Assembly: GCF_023703085.1 (NCBI RefSeq)
Contig: NZ_JAMQJY010000001.1
Location: forward strand, 186,001-250,000
Origin: Alkalicoccobacillus plakortidis
GTDB taxonomy: Bacteria; Bacillota; Bacilli; Bacillales; Bacillaceae_D
Direction of reading: 5' to 3'
Length of the DNA stretch: 64,000 bases
Part shown: piece after piece, positions 10,242 through 19,425 of the stretch
How the letters are laid out: each line of letters opens with the position of its first letter
Position numbering within the stretch: the stretch's first letter is position 1
Made by a program: the position numbers and the translations under genes
The notes under the pieces: model-generated
Told to the model about the DNA's origin: nothing
Databases searched by the model: none
Seen by the model: the letters and a program-made list of their open reading frames with translations, nothing else

Positions 10242-10883
10242 ATGTTTACTGGAATTATTGAAGAAGTTGGTACGATAAAACAAATTAAAGAGTCTGGTGA
10301 AGCAGTTGAGATGACCATTGCTGCGTCAACGGTTTTGACCGATGTTCATGAGGGTGACAGTATTGCGGTTAATGGCGTTTGTCTTACCGTTACGTCTTTT
10401 ACAGACATTGAATTTGTGGTTGACCTAATGCCAGAAACAGTAAGAGCGTCGAGCCTTCAGTCACTGAATACCAACTCAAAAGTTAATTTAGAGAGAGCGA
10501 TGCATGCCCAGGGTCGATTTGGAGGCCATTTTGTTTCTGGTCACGTTGACGGACTAGGGACCATCGTTCGCAAAACCCCGGAACAAAATGCAATTTATTA
10601 TACGATCCAAGTATCAAAGGAATTACGACGCTACATGATCAACAAAGGTTCTGTGACTGTTGATGGAACAAGCCTGACTATTTTTGGTGTAGATGATTCT
10701 TCCTTTACGATTTCTATTATTCCACATACAGTCGATCAGACCATTATTGGCGATAAACAGGTTGGAGATATCGTTAATATAGAATGTGACCTTGTTGGAA
10801 AATATATTGAACAATTTATTCAGAATCCGCGAAAAGAAGGCGTGACATCAGGATTTTTAGCAGAGCATGGTTTTACGACATAA
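10242..10883 (+). CDS. ribE: Riboflavin synthase alpha subunit
   Basis: Converts two 6,7-dimethyl-8-ribityllumazine molecules to riboflavin. At 213 residues it has the usual length and two similar lumazine-binding halves: each opens with a barrel pattern ([10 protein letters not shown] at residue 1 and [12 protein letters not shown] near 95) and each has a VNGVCLTV or VDGTSLTI motif. ATG 10242 follows AAGGAGA and begins one base after the ribD stop. Second gene of the rib operon. Confidence 0.96.
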   Translation: MFTGIIEEVGTIKQIKESGEAVEMTIAASTVLTDVHEGDSIAVNGVCLTVTSFTDIEFVVDLMPETVRASSLQSLNTNSKVNLERAMHAQGRFGGHFVSGHVDGLGTIVRKTPEQNAIYYTIQVSKELRRYMINKGSVTVDGTSLTIFGVDDSSFTISIIPHTVDQTIIGDKQVGDIVNIECDLVGKYIEQFIQNPRKEGVTSGFLAEHGFTT

Positions 10884-10906
10884 CGCCTAGAGAGGAAATG
10901 AGAGAT

Positions 10907-12112
10907 ATGGACGATACGCCATTTGATTTAATTGAAGAAGCGATTGCTGATTTAAAGCAAGGGAAAGCTGTTATCGTTTGTGATGATGAAGACCGTGAGA
11001 ACGAGGGGGACTTTGTTGCATTAGCAGAAAAAGCCACACCTGAAGTGATTAATTTTATGGCGGTTCATGGACGTGGATTAATTTGTGCACCTATTAGTGA
11101 AGAGTTAGCAAAACGTCTTGAGCTTAATCCGATGGTTCAACATAGTACAGATCCTCACGAGACAGCTTTTACTGTTTCAATCGATCACATGACAAGTACG
11201 ACAGGTATTTCCGCACATGAGCGTTCAGATACGGTAAAGGCGTTAGTTGATCCGAACACACGAGCAACGGACTTTAAGCGTCCAGGTCACATCTTTCCGT
11301 TAATTGCGAAAGATGGTGGGGTACTACGTAGAATTGGACATACGGAAGCGGCAATTGATCTAGCCATATTATCAGGTTCTGCGCCTGCGGGTGTTATTTG
11401 TGAGATTATGAATGAAGATGGAACAATGGCACGAGTGCCTCAGCTTCGCAAGCTAGCCGATGAACATAACTTAAAAATGATTACGATTAAGGACTTAGTT
11501 CGTTATCGTCATCGTAAAGACACCTTAATTAAGCGAGAAATTGAATCGGTTTTGCCAACTGATTTTGGCGAATTTAATATTGTTGGATTTTCAGATATTC
11601 TAGAAGGCAAAGAAAGTGTTGCGATGGTTAAAGGCGACATTACGACTGATGAACCAGTCCTAGTACGTGTTCATTCAGAATGTCTGACAGGTGATGTGTT
11701 TGGATCTCACAGATGTGATTGTGGGCCACAGCTACATGCAGCACTTAAACAAATTGAAACAGAAGGTCGCGGTGTGTTACTTTATCTAAGGCAAGAAGGG
11801 CGTGGCATTGGTTTGATAAATAAATTACGTGCCTACAAACTTCAAGATGAGGGTTATGACACAGTTGAAGCAAATGAAAAACTTGGGTTTCCAGCTGATT
11901 TAAGAGAATACGGAATTGGTGCTCAAATTTTACGTGATTTGGGGATCAGACAAATGAGGCTACTAACTAACAATCCGCGCAAAATTACCGGGTTGTCTGG
12001 ATACGACCTTGAAGTGGTGGAACGTGTTCCGATTCAGCTTCCCCACCATAAAGAAAGTGAACGTTATCTAAAAACAAAGTCAGATAAGCTAGGACATATT
12101 TTAAAATTCTAA
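10907..12112 (+). CDS. ribBA: Bifunctional DHBP synthase / GTP cyclohydrolase II
   Basis: Fusion enzyme giving both entry points to riboflavin: 3,4-dihydroxy-2-butanone 4-phosphate synthase (residues about 1-200, [19 protein letters not shown]) and GTP cyclohydrolase II (about 205-400, with zinc ligands in [17 protein letters not shown] and the RQEGRGIGL motif). Full length. ATG 10907 ([12 protein letters not shown]) is favoured because AGAGAGGA lies ten bases upstream; ATG 10898 is in frame and nearly overlaps that site. Called ribA in B. subtilis. Confidence 0.95.
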   Translation: MDDTPFDLIEEAIADLKQGKAVIVCDDEDRENEGDFVALAEKATPEVINFMAVHGRGLICAPISEELAKRLELNPMVQHSTDPHETAFTVSIDHMTSTTGISAHERSDTVKALVDPNTRATDFKRPGHIFPLIAKDGGVLRRIGHTEAAIDLAILSGSAPAGVICEIMNEDGTMARVPQLRKLADEHNLKMITIKDLVRYRHRKDTLIKREIESVLPTDFGEFNIVGFSDILEGKESVAMVKGDITTDEPVLVRVHSECLTGDVFGSHRCDCGPQLHAALKQIETEGRGVLLYLRQEGRGIGLINKLRAYKLQDEGYDTVEANEKLGFPADLREYGIGAQILRDLGIRQMRLLTNNPRKITGLSGYDLEVVERVPIQLPHHKESERYLKTKSDKLGHILKF

Positions 12113-12139
12113 ATAAAGAATGCAGGAGGAGAGATACGT

Positions 12140-12610
12140 ATGGGAACAGTATTTGAAGGTAAAATGAATGGTGAAAACTTAAAAGTAGGAATCGTGGTTG
12201 CGCGCTTTAATGAATTTATAACAAGTAAACTGTTAAGTGGTGCTGAAGACGTATTTAGAAGACATGGCGTGGCAGAGGCAGATGTAGATATTGCGTGGGT
12301 ACCGGGAGCATTTGAAATTCCGTTTGCTGCAAAAAAACTAGCCGATACAGGTAAATATGATGCGATTTTAACACTTGGTACGGTAATTAGAGGTTCAACT
12401 CCTCACTTTGATTATGTGTGTAATGAAGCAGCAAAAGGTGTAGGTTCTCTTGCCCTCTCATCAGGGATCCCGGTTATCTTTGGTGTTCTAACAACCAATA
12501 CGATTGAGCAAGCCATTGAACGAGCCGGAACAAAAGCTGGTAACAAAGGGGCAGAGACCGCAATCGCTGCGATCGAAATGGCGAATTTAAGCCGCTCAAT
12601 AGATGCATAA
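12140..12610 (+). CDS. ribH: 6,7-dimethyl-8-ribityllumazine synthase
   Basis: Penultimate step of riboflavin synthesis, normally assembled as a 60-mer shell in bacilli. It has 156 residues with the expected VARFNEF (about 21-27), [14 protein letters not shown] (about 54-67) and [15 protein letters not shown] (about 80-94) segments. ATG 12140 follows GGAGGAGAG. Last gene of the rib operon, ending in a strong terminator. The ribT acetyltransferase that follows ribH in B. subtilis is absent. Confidence 0.96.
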   Translation: MGTVFEGKMNGENLKVGIVVARFNEFITSKLLSGAEDVFRRHGVAEADVDIAWVPGAFEIPFAAKKLADTGKYDAILTLGTVIRGSTPHFDYVCNEAAKGVGSLALSSGIPVIFGVLTTNTIEQAIERAGTKAGNKGAETAIAAIEMANLSRSIDA

Positions 12611-12621
12611 GTAAAAAGTCT

Positions 12622-12656
12622 AACCCGCATTGCAACGATTAGCAATGCGGGTTTTG
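12622..12656 (+). terminator. Terminator between ribH and ypuF (probably bidirectional)
   Basis: CCCGCATTGC and GCAATGCGGG form a perfect ten-base stem with an eight-base loop, followed by TTTTG. The stop codon of the opposing ypuF gene (12639-12641) lies inside this hairpin, so convergent transcription is limited by one shared structure. Confidence 0.9.
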
Positions 12657-13178
12657 TGTGTTCTGTCTGCGTTTTTCTAGTTGATAAGCACGCTCATTAA
12701 TAACCTCTTTCCGATCTCGTAACGTATGCTTATGGATAAGCTGTTTATTGGAAAGTACACTCGGCTTACACCAGGTTAGCTTAAGCTCTTTGCATTTGTT
12801 TTGACAAAGAGTGAGTAATTGCGAATCGTGTATAGGTAGATTGATATCTTCAAAATCAGTAGCGGTTTCTAACTGATTTAATCGGTCATTTAATGTTTGC
12901 ATGAGAAATTGTGGTTCTATTCCTAAATCTTGAATGGACGTTGTGTCTCGCTTAATTAATCTCAAGGCATTTGAAAGCATTTTTTTGGCACCATTTAGGT
13001 TACCACGCCTTTGATGATAGAGACCAACAGCAATTTGAATTAGTGCAACCCAATAGGCATCTTCTTCTGTTTGAGCTGTCGTTTTCCAATGTTCCTCTAG
13101 TACTTCATGACATTCAAAATAATCTCTTTCGGCATGAAAGTATATCAAGTACTCAAGATAAGCTGATGCATACTTCAT
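12639..13178 (-). CDS. ypuF: DUF309 family protein (YpuF-like)
   Basis: An all-helical DUF309 protein of about 179 residues. The hallmark FHAERDYFECHEVLEEHWK (about 14-32) and the following ALIQIAVGLYHQRRGNLNGA are obvious. Its biochemical role is unknown. In B. subtilis ypuF sits between the rib operon and scpA, exactly as here. ATG 13178 was chosen over an upstream in-frame start because AAGGGGG precedes it at good spacing. The opposite orientation to rib and scp means it is not part of either operon. Confidence 0.85.
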   Translation of the reverse strand: MKYASAYLEYLIYFHAERDYFECHEVLEEHWKTTAQTEEDAYWVALIQIAVGLYHQRRGNLNGAKKMLSNALRLIKRDTTSIQDLGIEPQFLMQTLNDRLNQLETATDFEDINLPIHDSQLLTLCQNKCKELKLTWCKPSVLSNKQLIHKHTLRDRKEVINERAYQLEKRRQNTQNPHC

Positions 13179-13263
13179 GAAAAACCCCCTTGCCGGCACG
13201 TAGACCTCATCAAATGATTTGTGTTACTAAAATATATCAACTAAACCTCATAAATAGCAAGCG

Positions 13264-13292
13264 TTCCACCTGAATCACAAGTATGGTATACT
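13264..13292 (+). promoter_or_regulatory. Candidate sigma-A promoter for scpA-scpB
   Basis: TTCCAC, a 17-base spacer ending in TGG, then TATACT: an extended -10 promoter about 33 bases upstream of scpA. This is the only strong match in the intergenic region. Confidence 0.5.
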
Positions 13293-13324
13293 CCAATTGA
13301 ACGTAAACAAAGGCCGTGATAAGA

Positions 13325-14089
13325 ATGAATTCCTATAGTGTAAAAGTCGATGCATTTGAAGGACCACTAGATCTTCTTTTGCACCTGATTAATCAAGAAG
13401 AGTTAGATATATATGATATTCCCGTTGCTCGCATAACGGACCAATATCTACAATATATTCATACGATGAAAATCCTTGAATTAGATATTGCGAGTGAGTA
13501 TTTGGTGATGGCTGCGACACTTTTAGCGATTAAAAGTAAAATGCTATTGCCTAAAGAGTCAACGGAGCTCTTTGATGAAGAGTGGTCAATGGAAGAAGAA
13601 GACGATCCGCGTGAAGAGCTGATGTATCAACTGATTGAATACAGAAAATATAAGGAAGCAGCGTCTGTTCTTCAAGAAAAAGAGCAGGAGCGTAGTTTAA
13701 TACATACAAAGGCACCAGAGGATCTTGATCCGTACATCACAGAAGAAGAACGTAGAGACCTTGCTATCCAAGGAGTTTCACTGTTTGATATGCTCTCAGC
13801 TTATCAAAAACTAATGAAACGTAAAACATTTACCACACCACATACTAGAACAATTAAAAGTCAGGAATATTCAATTGAAGAAAAAATGGATGAAGTGATG
13901 ACTCGTATTTTGTCATCAACCGGACCTCAGAGATTTGAAGAATTCTTTGAATCCGGTGAAAAAGGTCAGCTTGTTGTAACATTTTTAGCTGTTCTTGAGC
14001 TCATGAAAACCAACGTGATTCGCTGTGAGCAACATGGACATTTTTCAGATATTATGATTTACCAGGCTGGCGGAGGGGTTAGTGCATGA
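13325..14089 (+). CDS. scpA: Segregation and condensation protein A
   Basis: Kleisin subunit of the SMC-ScpA-ScpB condensin, needed for chromosome compaction and segregation. About 254 residues. The family start YSVKVDAFEGPLDLLLHLI, the acidic linker (EEDDPREEL) and the C-terminal winged-helix that binds the SMC head are visible. ATG 13325 (MNSYSVK) is preferred over GTG 13316. It overlaps scpB by four bases, so the two are translationally coupled. Confidence 0.95.
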   Translation: MNSYSVKVDAFEGPLDLLLHLINQEELDIYDIPVARITDQYLQYIHTMKILELDIASEYLVMAATLLAIKSKMLLPKESTELFDEEWSMEEEDDPREELMYQLIEYRKYKEAASVLQEKEQERSLIHTKAPEDLDPYITEEERRDLAIQGVSLFDMLSAYQKLMKRKTFTTPHTRTIKSQEYSIEEKMDEVMTRILSSTGPQRFEEFFESGEKGQLVVTFLAVLELMKTNVIRCEQHGHFSDIMIYQAGGGVSA

Positions 14090-14676
14090 AGAAGGAAGAT
14101 TTACATGCAGCCATAGAAGGGCTGCTTTTTGTTACAGGAGATGAGGGGTTAACCTATAAACAGCTTTCAGAGGTTCTTGAATTAGAAGAAAGCCAAATTA
14201 ATGAAGCGGTTAGTTCTTTAAAGCAGCTATTTGCCGAATCAAATCGTGGAATACAAATTATAGAAACAGCTGGAATCTTAAAGCTTGCAACATTATCAGA
14301 GCATACAGCTTATTTTAAAAAACTGGCATCATCACCTGTCCACTCTGGCTTATCAAGAGCAGCCTTAGAGACGTTAGCTATCGTTGCATATAAGCAACCT
14401 ATTACTCGTTTAGACATTGATGAGGTACGAGGTGTAAAATCTGAGAAGTCACTACAGTCACTTGTATCAAAACTGCTGGTAACGGATGTTGGTAGGGTTT
14501 CTGGTACAGGACGAGCCATTTTATACGGGACCACATCGTACTTTTTGGATCACTTTGGCTTAAGCAGTATCGATGAGCTGCCACCTCTACCAGAAAATGA
14601 AGAAGATGATTTAATGGAAGACGAAGCGGATCTCTTTTTTAAGAAGATGAGTGAAACCGAGTTCCAAAATGAATAA
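14086..14676 (+). CDS. scpB: Segregation and condensation protein B
   Basis: Partner of ScpA in the SMC complex, 196 residues with two winged-helix domains. The conserved IEGLLFVTGDEGLT (about 9-22), ALETLAIVAYKQPITR (about 92-107) and RGVKSEKSLQSLV segments identify it. The tail is strongly acidic (about 170-190), as usual. ATG 14086 overlaps the scpA stop. Confidence 0.95.
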   Translation: MKKEDLHAAIEGLLFVTGDEGLTYKQLSEVLELEESQINEAVSSLKQLFAESNRGIQIIETAGILKLATLSEHTAYFKKLASSPVHSGLSRAALETLAIVAYKQPITRLDIDEVRGVKSEKSLQSLVSKLLVTDVGRVSGTGRAILYGTTSYFLDHFGLSSIDELPPLPENEEDDLMEDEADLFFKKMSETEFQNE

Positions 14677-14797
14677 ATAGGAATAAGTAAAGAGAGTCGG
14701 CCTGGTGCTGGTTCTCTTTTTGGTTTGCTGAATAAAAGCACAAACTAGTCATCTATACATAGAATAGTGCATTCGAACAATTGGGGAGGGCATAGCT

Positions 14798-15676
14798 TTG
14801 AGTGATTACATTCAATCTATCATGAGCTGGGGACAGCATTTAGAAAGCATGTGGCTCGAAAAAAGAGTGGAGTTAAAAAGAAATCAGGTCGCTACCGATT
14901 CATTTGAGCAGGCGTTATTTCGCTTACATGAAGGGCTCGTTCATCACGCGCATGATGAAGCTTTAATTATGGCTGCGGCTGATGAAGCCTATCGACAATG
15001 GCAGCTTCTACAATCATTTAGTACCCAAAACGGTGTCGCTGATTTAGCGCCAGTACCTATTGGAGGTCATACTCTGCCGCCGCTACCTTACGCAACAAAT
15101 GCCTTGGAACCTTATATTGATGCGGAAACGATGCGTATTCATCATGATATACTGCATAAAAAATACGTTGATGATCTCAATAAGGCTGAACTAGAGCTGC
15201 AACAGGCAAGGAAGACGGGTAATTATGATTTGGTGAAGCATTGGGAGAGAGAGTTAGCTTTTAACGGTGCTGGACACTATTTGCATACCTTATTCTGGAC
15301 CGTTATGAGTCCAGACGGGGGCGGGTTTCCAATGGGAGAACTGTCTACTCAGATTCAACAAGATTTTGGCAGCTTTGAACAGTTTAAAGCACAATTCTCA
15401 GCCGCAGCTGAAAAGGTTGAAGGAGCAGGTTGGGCTCTTTTAGTTTGGTCCCCTCGAGCACACCATTTAGAAATTCTTCAAGCAGAGAAGCATCAAAATC
15501 TTTCGCAACAGGACCAAGTGCCGTTGCTTGCACTAGATGTATGGGAGCATGCGTATTATCTAAAATACAAAAATGTCCGAAAAGACTATATCGATCAATG
15601 GTGGAATGTGGTGAACTGGCCTGAGGTATCAAAACGATTTGCTTTAGCAAAAAAACTACGCTGGCAACCTTATTAA
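14798..15676 (+). CDS. sodF: Fe/Mn superoxide dismutase with N-terminal extension (SodF-like)
   Basis: Superoxide dismutase converting superoxide to peroxide and oxygen. The SOD domain begins near residue 92 (LPPLPY). Metal ligands are visible in IHHDILHKKY, GHYLHTLFW and the DVWEHAYY block. Preceding it are about 90 residues of helix-rich sequence absent from ordinary SodA but present in B. subtilis SodF. The TTG start at 14798 follows GGGGAGGG. It stands alone with a terminator behind it. Whether iron or manganese is used cannot be decided here. Confidence 0.88.
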   Translation: MSDYIQSIMSWGQHLESMWLEKRVELKRNQVATDSFEQALFRLHEGLVHHAHDEALIMAAADEAYRQWQLLQSFSTQNGVADLAPVPIGGHTLPPLPYATNALEPYIDAETMRIHHDILHKKYVDDLNKAELELQQARKTGNYDLVKHWERELAFNGAGHYLHTLFWTVMSPDGGGFPMGELSTQIQQDFGSFEQFKAQFSAAAEKVEGAGWALLVWSPRAHHLEILQAEKHQNLSQQDQVPLLALDVWEHAYYLKYKNVRKDYIDQWWNVVNWPEVSKRFALAKKLRWQPY

Positions 15677-15691
15677 ATGGGCTACGAAATA

Positions 15692-15736
15692 GAACTGGCT
15701 AAAAACCAAGATTGTTTGATTTTTAGCCAGTTTTTC
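15692..15736 (+). terminator. Bidirectional terminator between sodF and the DMT transporter
   Basis: AACTGGCTAAAAA pairs with TTTTTAGCCAGTT around a 14-base loop, with T runs on both strands. It ends sodF on the plus strand and overlaps the last codons of the convergent transporter. Confidence 0.85.
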
Positions 15737-16686
15737 TTTGTTTTAATACATTTTTCTTGGTTTGTTTATACGTAAGAAAGCTATGTAGAAGCAAACCTAC
15801 AATGATGATGACGATGCCAGCTAGCGCAATTCCTTTTGGCGGAGAAACAGATAATAAAAGCATCTCTCCAATAATGACAAAGATCACTTGCATAGATTGT
15901 GTTGCCTCTACAGATGCGAGTTGACCTTGATGGTGGCGAACACGATTTGTCGCGTAAAATAAAAGACTAGTTGCAATCACACCGGAGCTTAAGCCAACAA
16001 TGCTGGATTGAGTAACCTGTGAGGCACTCGGAAGACCCGTTTTAAAAAACGCAACCAATGCAATGATAAGCCAAAATGGAATACTGGCGAGTGTCATTCC
16101 AAGAACTCGTTGAAGCGTTTCAATCCGACCTCCACAAAGCTCCATCATCTTTCTGTTTCCAAGAGGAAAGGCAAAAGCAGCAATGACAACTGGTCCAATT
16201 CCAAGTATAATTTCAGTAGTTGAAAGGGTTTTGGCATTAGGCAGCTGTATAAGAATGACACCAACTAAGATCAATAGTGAAACAGATAATGTTGACAGTG
16301 GGATAATGGATCGTTTCATGGAATTTCCTTGTTTGACCATAAAAAATGGGGCAAGTAGTGCACCGCAAATAATGGTTAGCTGCCAGGTTCCTGCAAGTAG
16401 CCAAGCCCGGTCCATACGAAGCAGCAAATGTAATAGGTGCGTAAAATAAGACAAAGCCAACAAAACTCCATAATAACCATTGCCCTGGATTTTTACGCAT
16501 CTCAATAATTAATGTGTGAAGATTGCGACGGATAAGGACAAGCAAAAGCAAAAAAGGTAGCATGGAGAAAAAACGTAAAGAGGATGACCACATCCAACTG
16601 CCACCTTCAAGATCCATTGAACGATTTAAAACAAACGTAACAGCAAAAAATGCGGAAGCAATGATACCAATCACTAATTCTCTCAT
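15723..16686 (-). CDS. DMT-superfamily multidrug resistance efflux transporter (frame broken)
   Basis: Membrane transporter of about 320 residues with ten predicted spans, in the EamA-like drug/metabolite superfamily. The N-terminal half (MRELVIGIIASAFFAVTFVL to FAASYGPG) and the remainder (AGTWQLTIICGALLAP onward) are in different frames. In gene sense, deleting one T from GCTTGG (CCAAGC at 16401-16406 on the plus strand) gives YGPGWLLAGTWQLT, the conserved signature of this subgroup. It is divergent from an XRE-cupin regulator, which probably controls it. Substrate unknown. Confidence 0.8.
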
Positions 16687-16742
16687 AGTAACCCCCTTTT
16701 TATATATTATAATATATGTTGTGTATAATATAACATATAAAT
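16687..16742. promoter_or_regulatory. Divergent AT-rich promoter region with palindromic repeats
   Basis: The 56 bases between the transporter and the XRE regulator are almost pure AT, contain TATAAT-like boxes readable on both strands, and hold overlapping inverted repeats of the form TATATTATAATATA / TATAATATAACATATA. This is a natural binding site for the adjacent regulator. Operator function is inferred. Confidence 0.45.
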
Positions 16743-16769
16743 ATGATCGGAAGGAGTGTTTTTAAAACA

Positions 16770-17339
16770 TTGACCACTCATCGAGACGAAAAACAATTAG
16801 CCAATCAAATTGGAGCGATGTTACGAAAGGTTAGAACGGAAAAGCATCTGAGTTTGCAGGAGCTTGCTGATCAATCTTCTGTCAGTACATTAACACTTGG
16901 AAATATCGAGCGAGGGGAAGCGAATCCTTCCTTAGCAGTCATTTGGAAAATCGCTAATGCACTGCGAATCCCGATTTCGTCTTTACTACAAGAAGCAGAA
17001 GAGATTGTTGTCTCTCGCAGTCATACTGGGAGCCGAGTGTATAGTCCAGGAGAAGTGTGTTTGCTTGAACCAATGTTTGATGATCGAGTCTATGGACCGG
17101 TTGAGGTTCACCGTGCCTTTTTAAAACCAAATAGTACATATTCACCAGGTGAACACCAAACAGGAGTAGTTGAATATGTAACGGTCATGAAAGGTGATGT
17201 GACTGTTTTAATTGAAGGTCAATCCACTCAACTAGCCACCTATGACGCAGTGAAGTTTGAAGCAGATGTTGAACATGCTTATGTGAATAACACTAATGAA
17301 GAAGCTGTCCTGCATTTTGTTATGACGTATTCGAAGTGA
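16770..17339 (+). CDS. XRE-family transcriptional regulator with cupin domain
   Basis: A 190-residue two-domain regulator. The N-terminal helix-turn-helix (LRKVRTEKHLSLQELADQSS, about 17-36, then TLGNIERGEANPSL) binds DNA; the C-terminal cupin (from about 110; HQTGVVEYVTVMKGDVTVLI) probably senses a small molecule. The start is uncertain: TTG 16770 has AAGGAG 13 bases upstream, while ATG 16743 has no ribosome binding site. Such proteins usually repress an adjacent divergent gene, here the transporter. Confidence 0.82.
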   Translation: MTTHRDEKQLANQIGAMLRKVRTEKHLSLQELADQSSVSTLTLGNIERGEANPSLAVIWKIANALRIPISSLLQEAEEIVVSRSHTGSRVYSPGEVCLLEPMFDDRVYGPVEVHRAFLKPNSTYSPGEHQTGVVEYVTVMKGDVTVLIEGQSTQLATYDAVKFEADVEHAYVNNTNEEAVLHFVMTYSK

Positions 17340-17419
17340 TTTTGATAAATGACCAAATTATCTAAATAAACAAACCCATATAACTATTATTAACAGTACA
17401 GTTTTTTTCGAGCAATACA

Positions 17420-17536
17420 CCCGCTCCCGGGATGGGGCACGCTTTCCGGGGGCGGACCTTGAACTAAACTGGCTACACCAGTGTATTTCAAGTTTGCCCG
17501 TACTTCCCCTCGGAGTCGGCCCCATCCCGTCCGCTA
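17420..17536 (-). repeat. Dispersed GC-rich palindromic repeat, copy A
   Basis: The reverse strand of this block is homologous to 51050-51172. Both begin AGCGGACGGGATGGGG and end with a GGAAAGCGTGCCCC-type segment then GGGAGCGG, so the ends can pair with each other. The GC content is far above the flanks. A central hairpin (ACTGG / CCAGT) replaces the TTTGGC / GCCAAA hairpin of copy B. The remainder of 17340-17843 shows no gene I can support. Confidence 0.75.
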
Positions 17537-17843
17537 TGAGATAGCGTCATAATTTTTTACTTGCTTACTTAAATTTAGTTAGGGTTTTTTGGTCAAGGAA
17601 CGATTTACAAGTGTGCGAATGAATCAACATAGAAAACAACCTATCTCAAAGACAATAATGTTGCCAATTGGCCTGCATGAGCAAGCTACTAAAGTTTGAA
17701 ACATGTATAATGAATTGAACGAATACTATTTAATATACTTGCTAATTCGTAAGTAAATGAATCCTGTTACAAATTAGCCTAAACAAGCGGAGTGCATATC
17801 CACAGCGGTAGGCAACCATACACTTTCTTTTAGATGAACAAAT

Positions 17844-17892
17844 AAACCGAGCGATTATGATGTGAGTTTAACATCATAATCGCTCGGTTTTG
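17844..17892 (-). terminator. Strong terminator downstream of clsA
   Basis: ACCGAGCGATTATGATGT pairs perfectly with its complement around a seven-base loop, an 18-base stem flanked by A and T runs. It would stop the clsA transcript on the minus strand. Confidence 0.85.
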
Positions 17893-17928
17893 ATGATTCT
17901 TAAACATTTCTAACACGGCTCGCCATAC

Positions 17929-19389
17929 TTACAAAATAGGAGATAGCAATCTTGATATGGATTCTTTAAAACGCATCGTTTTAGAACGTTTCTCGTAGTC
18001 TTCCCAAGTGAACAGTTTTGAGAGCATTAGATCTTCGTCAAATTTTGCGAGGAGCTTCTCAGCTGTTTCTTCTTCGTAAATAAAGGCATTCACCTCAAAA
18101 TTAAGCTTAAAGCTACGCATATCAATATTAGCTGTTCCAACAGAGCTAATCTTCCGGTCAACAATTAACGTTTTGGCATGAATAAATCCATTTTCATACG
18201 TATAAACCTTAGCACCTACTTTTAATAGCTCGCCAACATGAGAGGTGGTGGCCCAATAAACAAACATGTGGTCTGGTTTATTTGGAATGATAATTTGAAC
18301 ATTAATGCCACTCAAACATGCTACTTTTAAAGCGTCAAGAAGTGTTTGATCGGGAATAAAATAAGGTGTTTGAATATAGATCGAATCTTGAGCCATCATA
18401 ATCATCTTCAGATAACCACTTTTAATTTGTTCCCATTCAGAATCAGGCCCACTTGACACAATCTGAATTGCACTTGAACCCTGAGCTTCAATTGAAGGAA
18501 AGTATCGATCTTCGTACGAAATATGATATTTTTTGGCTGCTTGATTCCAATCCAAGATAAATCGTGTTTGAATGGAGTGGACGGCAGGGCCAATTATTCG
18601 TAAATGTGTATCTCGCCAGTAGCCAAATTTTTTGCTTTTTCCAAGATACTCATCTCCAACATTAAATCCTCCGACATATCCTAAATAACCATCGATATTA
18701 GTGAGCTTTCGGTGATTCCGATAATTAAGCCTTAGATTAATAGGAGAGAGCTTGGAAGGGAAAAAGACCCCAATCTCTCCTCCGGCTTTTTCAAGCTCAG
18801 CGAGGTGTTTGTGCTTTAGCTGTCGTGAACCTAAATCATCATAGAGAAAGCGGACCTTAACACCTTGACGAGCTTTCTCTGTTAAAGCTTGAATAATCTC
18901 TTTACCAATTCCATCGTTACGAAAAATATAGTATTGCATATGAATGAATGTTTTGGCTTGTTTAATATCTTTAAGTAGCTGATCAAATTTTTCTTTTCCG
19001 TCTGTATAAAGATCAATCTTGTTTTCCTTAGTTAATACCGCATCATTATTAATAAGCATCATATAAATAAGATCGCGACTTTCATCAACCATTGGCTCAT
19101 TAAACGTGAAGTCAGGGTCAATAATTTGTTCTTTTTGTTCTTCAATTAAACTTTCAATCCCTATTTTCTGAATACCTTCCCATTCAAACATTTTTCTTCT
19201 TGTTAATGTTTGCCCGATAAGTAGATAAATAATAAAACCAAAAAAAGGAACAAAGTACAAGACTAACAACCAAGCCCACGTTGATGTAGCGTCTTTTCGT
19301 TCAATAAAAATTAATACGATCGCTAAAAGAAGATTAACGATAAATAAAATAATTGCGAGTGCTGTTAGGACATCAAATTCAATCGTCAT
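17929..19389 (-). CDS. clsA: Cardiolipin synthase
   Basis: Phospholipase D superfamily enzyme that joins two phosphatidylglycerols into cardiolipin; about 486 residues, the normal length. There are two N-terminal membrane helices (about 6-26 and 37-57), then two HKD motifs: HRKLTNIDG and HAKTLIVDR, each followed by a GG or GTAN segment. ATG 19389 (MTIEFDVL) matches the usual N-terminus and has GCAGGT upstream; ATGs at 19404 and 19395 are also in frame. It lies 36 bases downstream of ubiB on the same strand and may share its transcript. Confidence 0.93.
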   Translation of the reverse strand: MTIEFDVLTALAIILFIVNLLLAIVLIFIERKDATSTWAWLLVLYFVPFFGFIIYLLIGQTLTRRKMFEWEGIQKIGIESLIEEQKEQIIDPDFTFNEPMVDESRDLIYMMLINNDAVLTKENKIDLYTDGKEKFDQLLKDIKQAKTFIHMQYYIFRNDGIGKEIIQALTEKARQGVKVRFLYDDLGSRQLKHKHLAELEKAGGEIGVFFPSKLSPINLRLNYRNHRKLTNIDGYLGYVGGFNVGDEYLGKSKKFGYWRDTHLRIIGPAVHSIQTRFILDWNQAAKKYHISYEDRYFPSIEAQGSSAIQIVSSGPDSEWEQIKSGYLKMIMMAQDSIYIQTPYFIPDQTLLDALKVACLSGINVQIIIPNKPDHMFVYWATTSHVGELLKVGAKVYTYENGFIHAKTLIVDRKISSVGTANIDMRSFKLNFEVNAFIYEEETAEKLLAKFDEDLMLSKLFTWEDYEKRSKTMRFKESISRLLSPIL

Positions 19390-19425
19390 ACACATACCTG
19401 CCATATTCGAATTTTTGAGTGCAAG

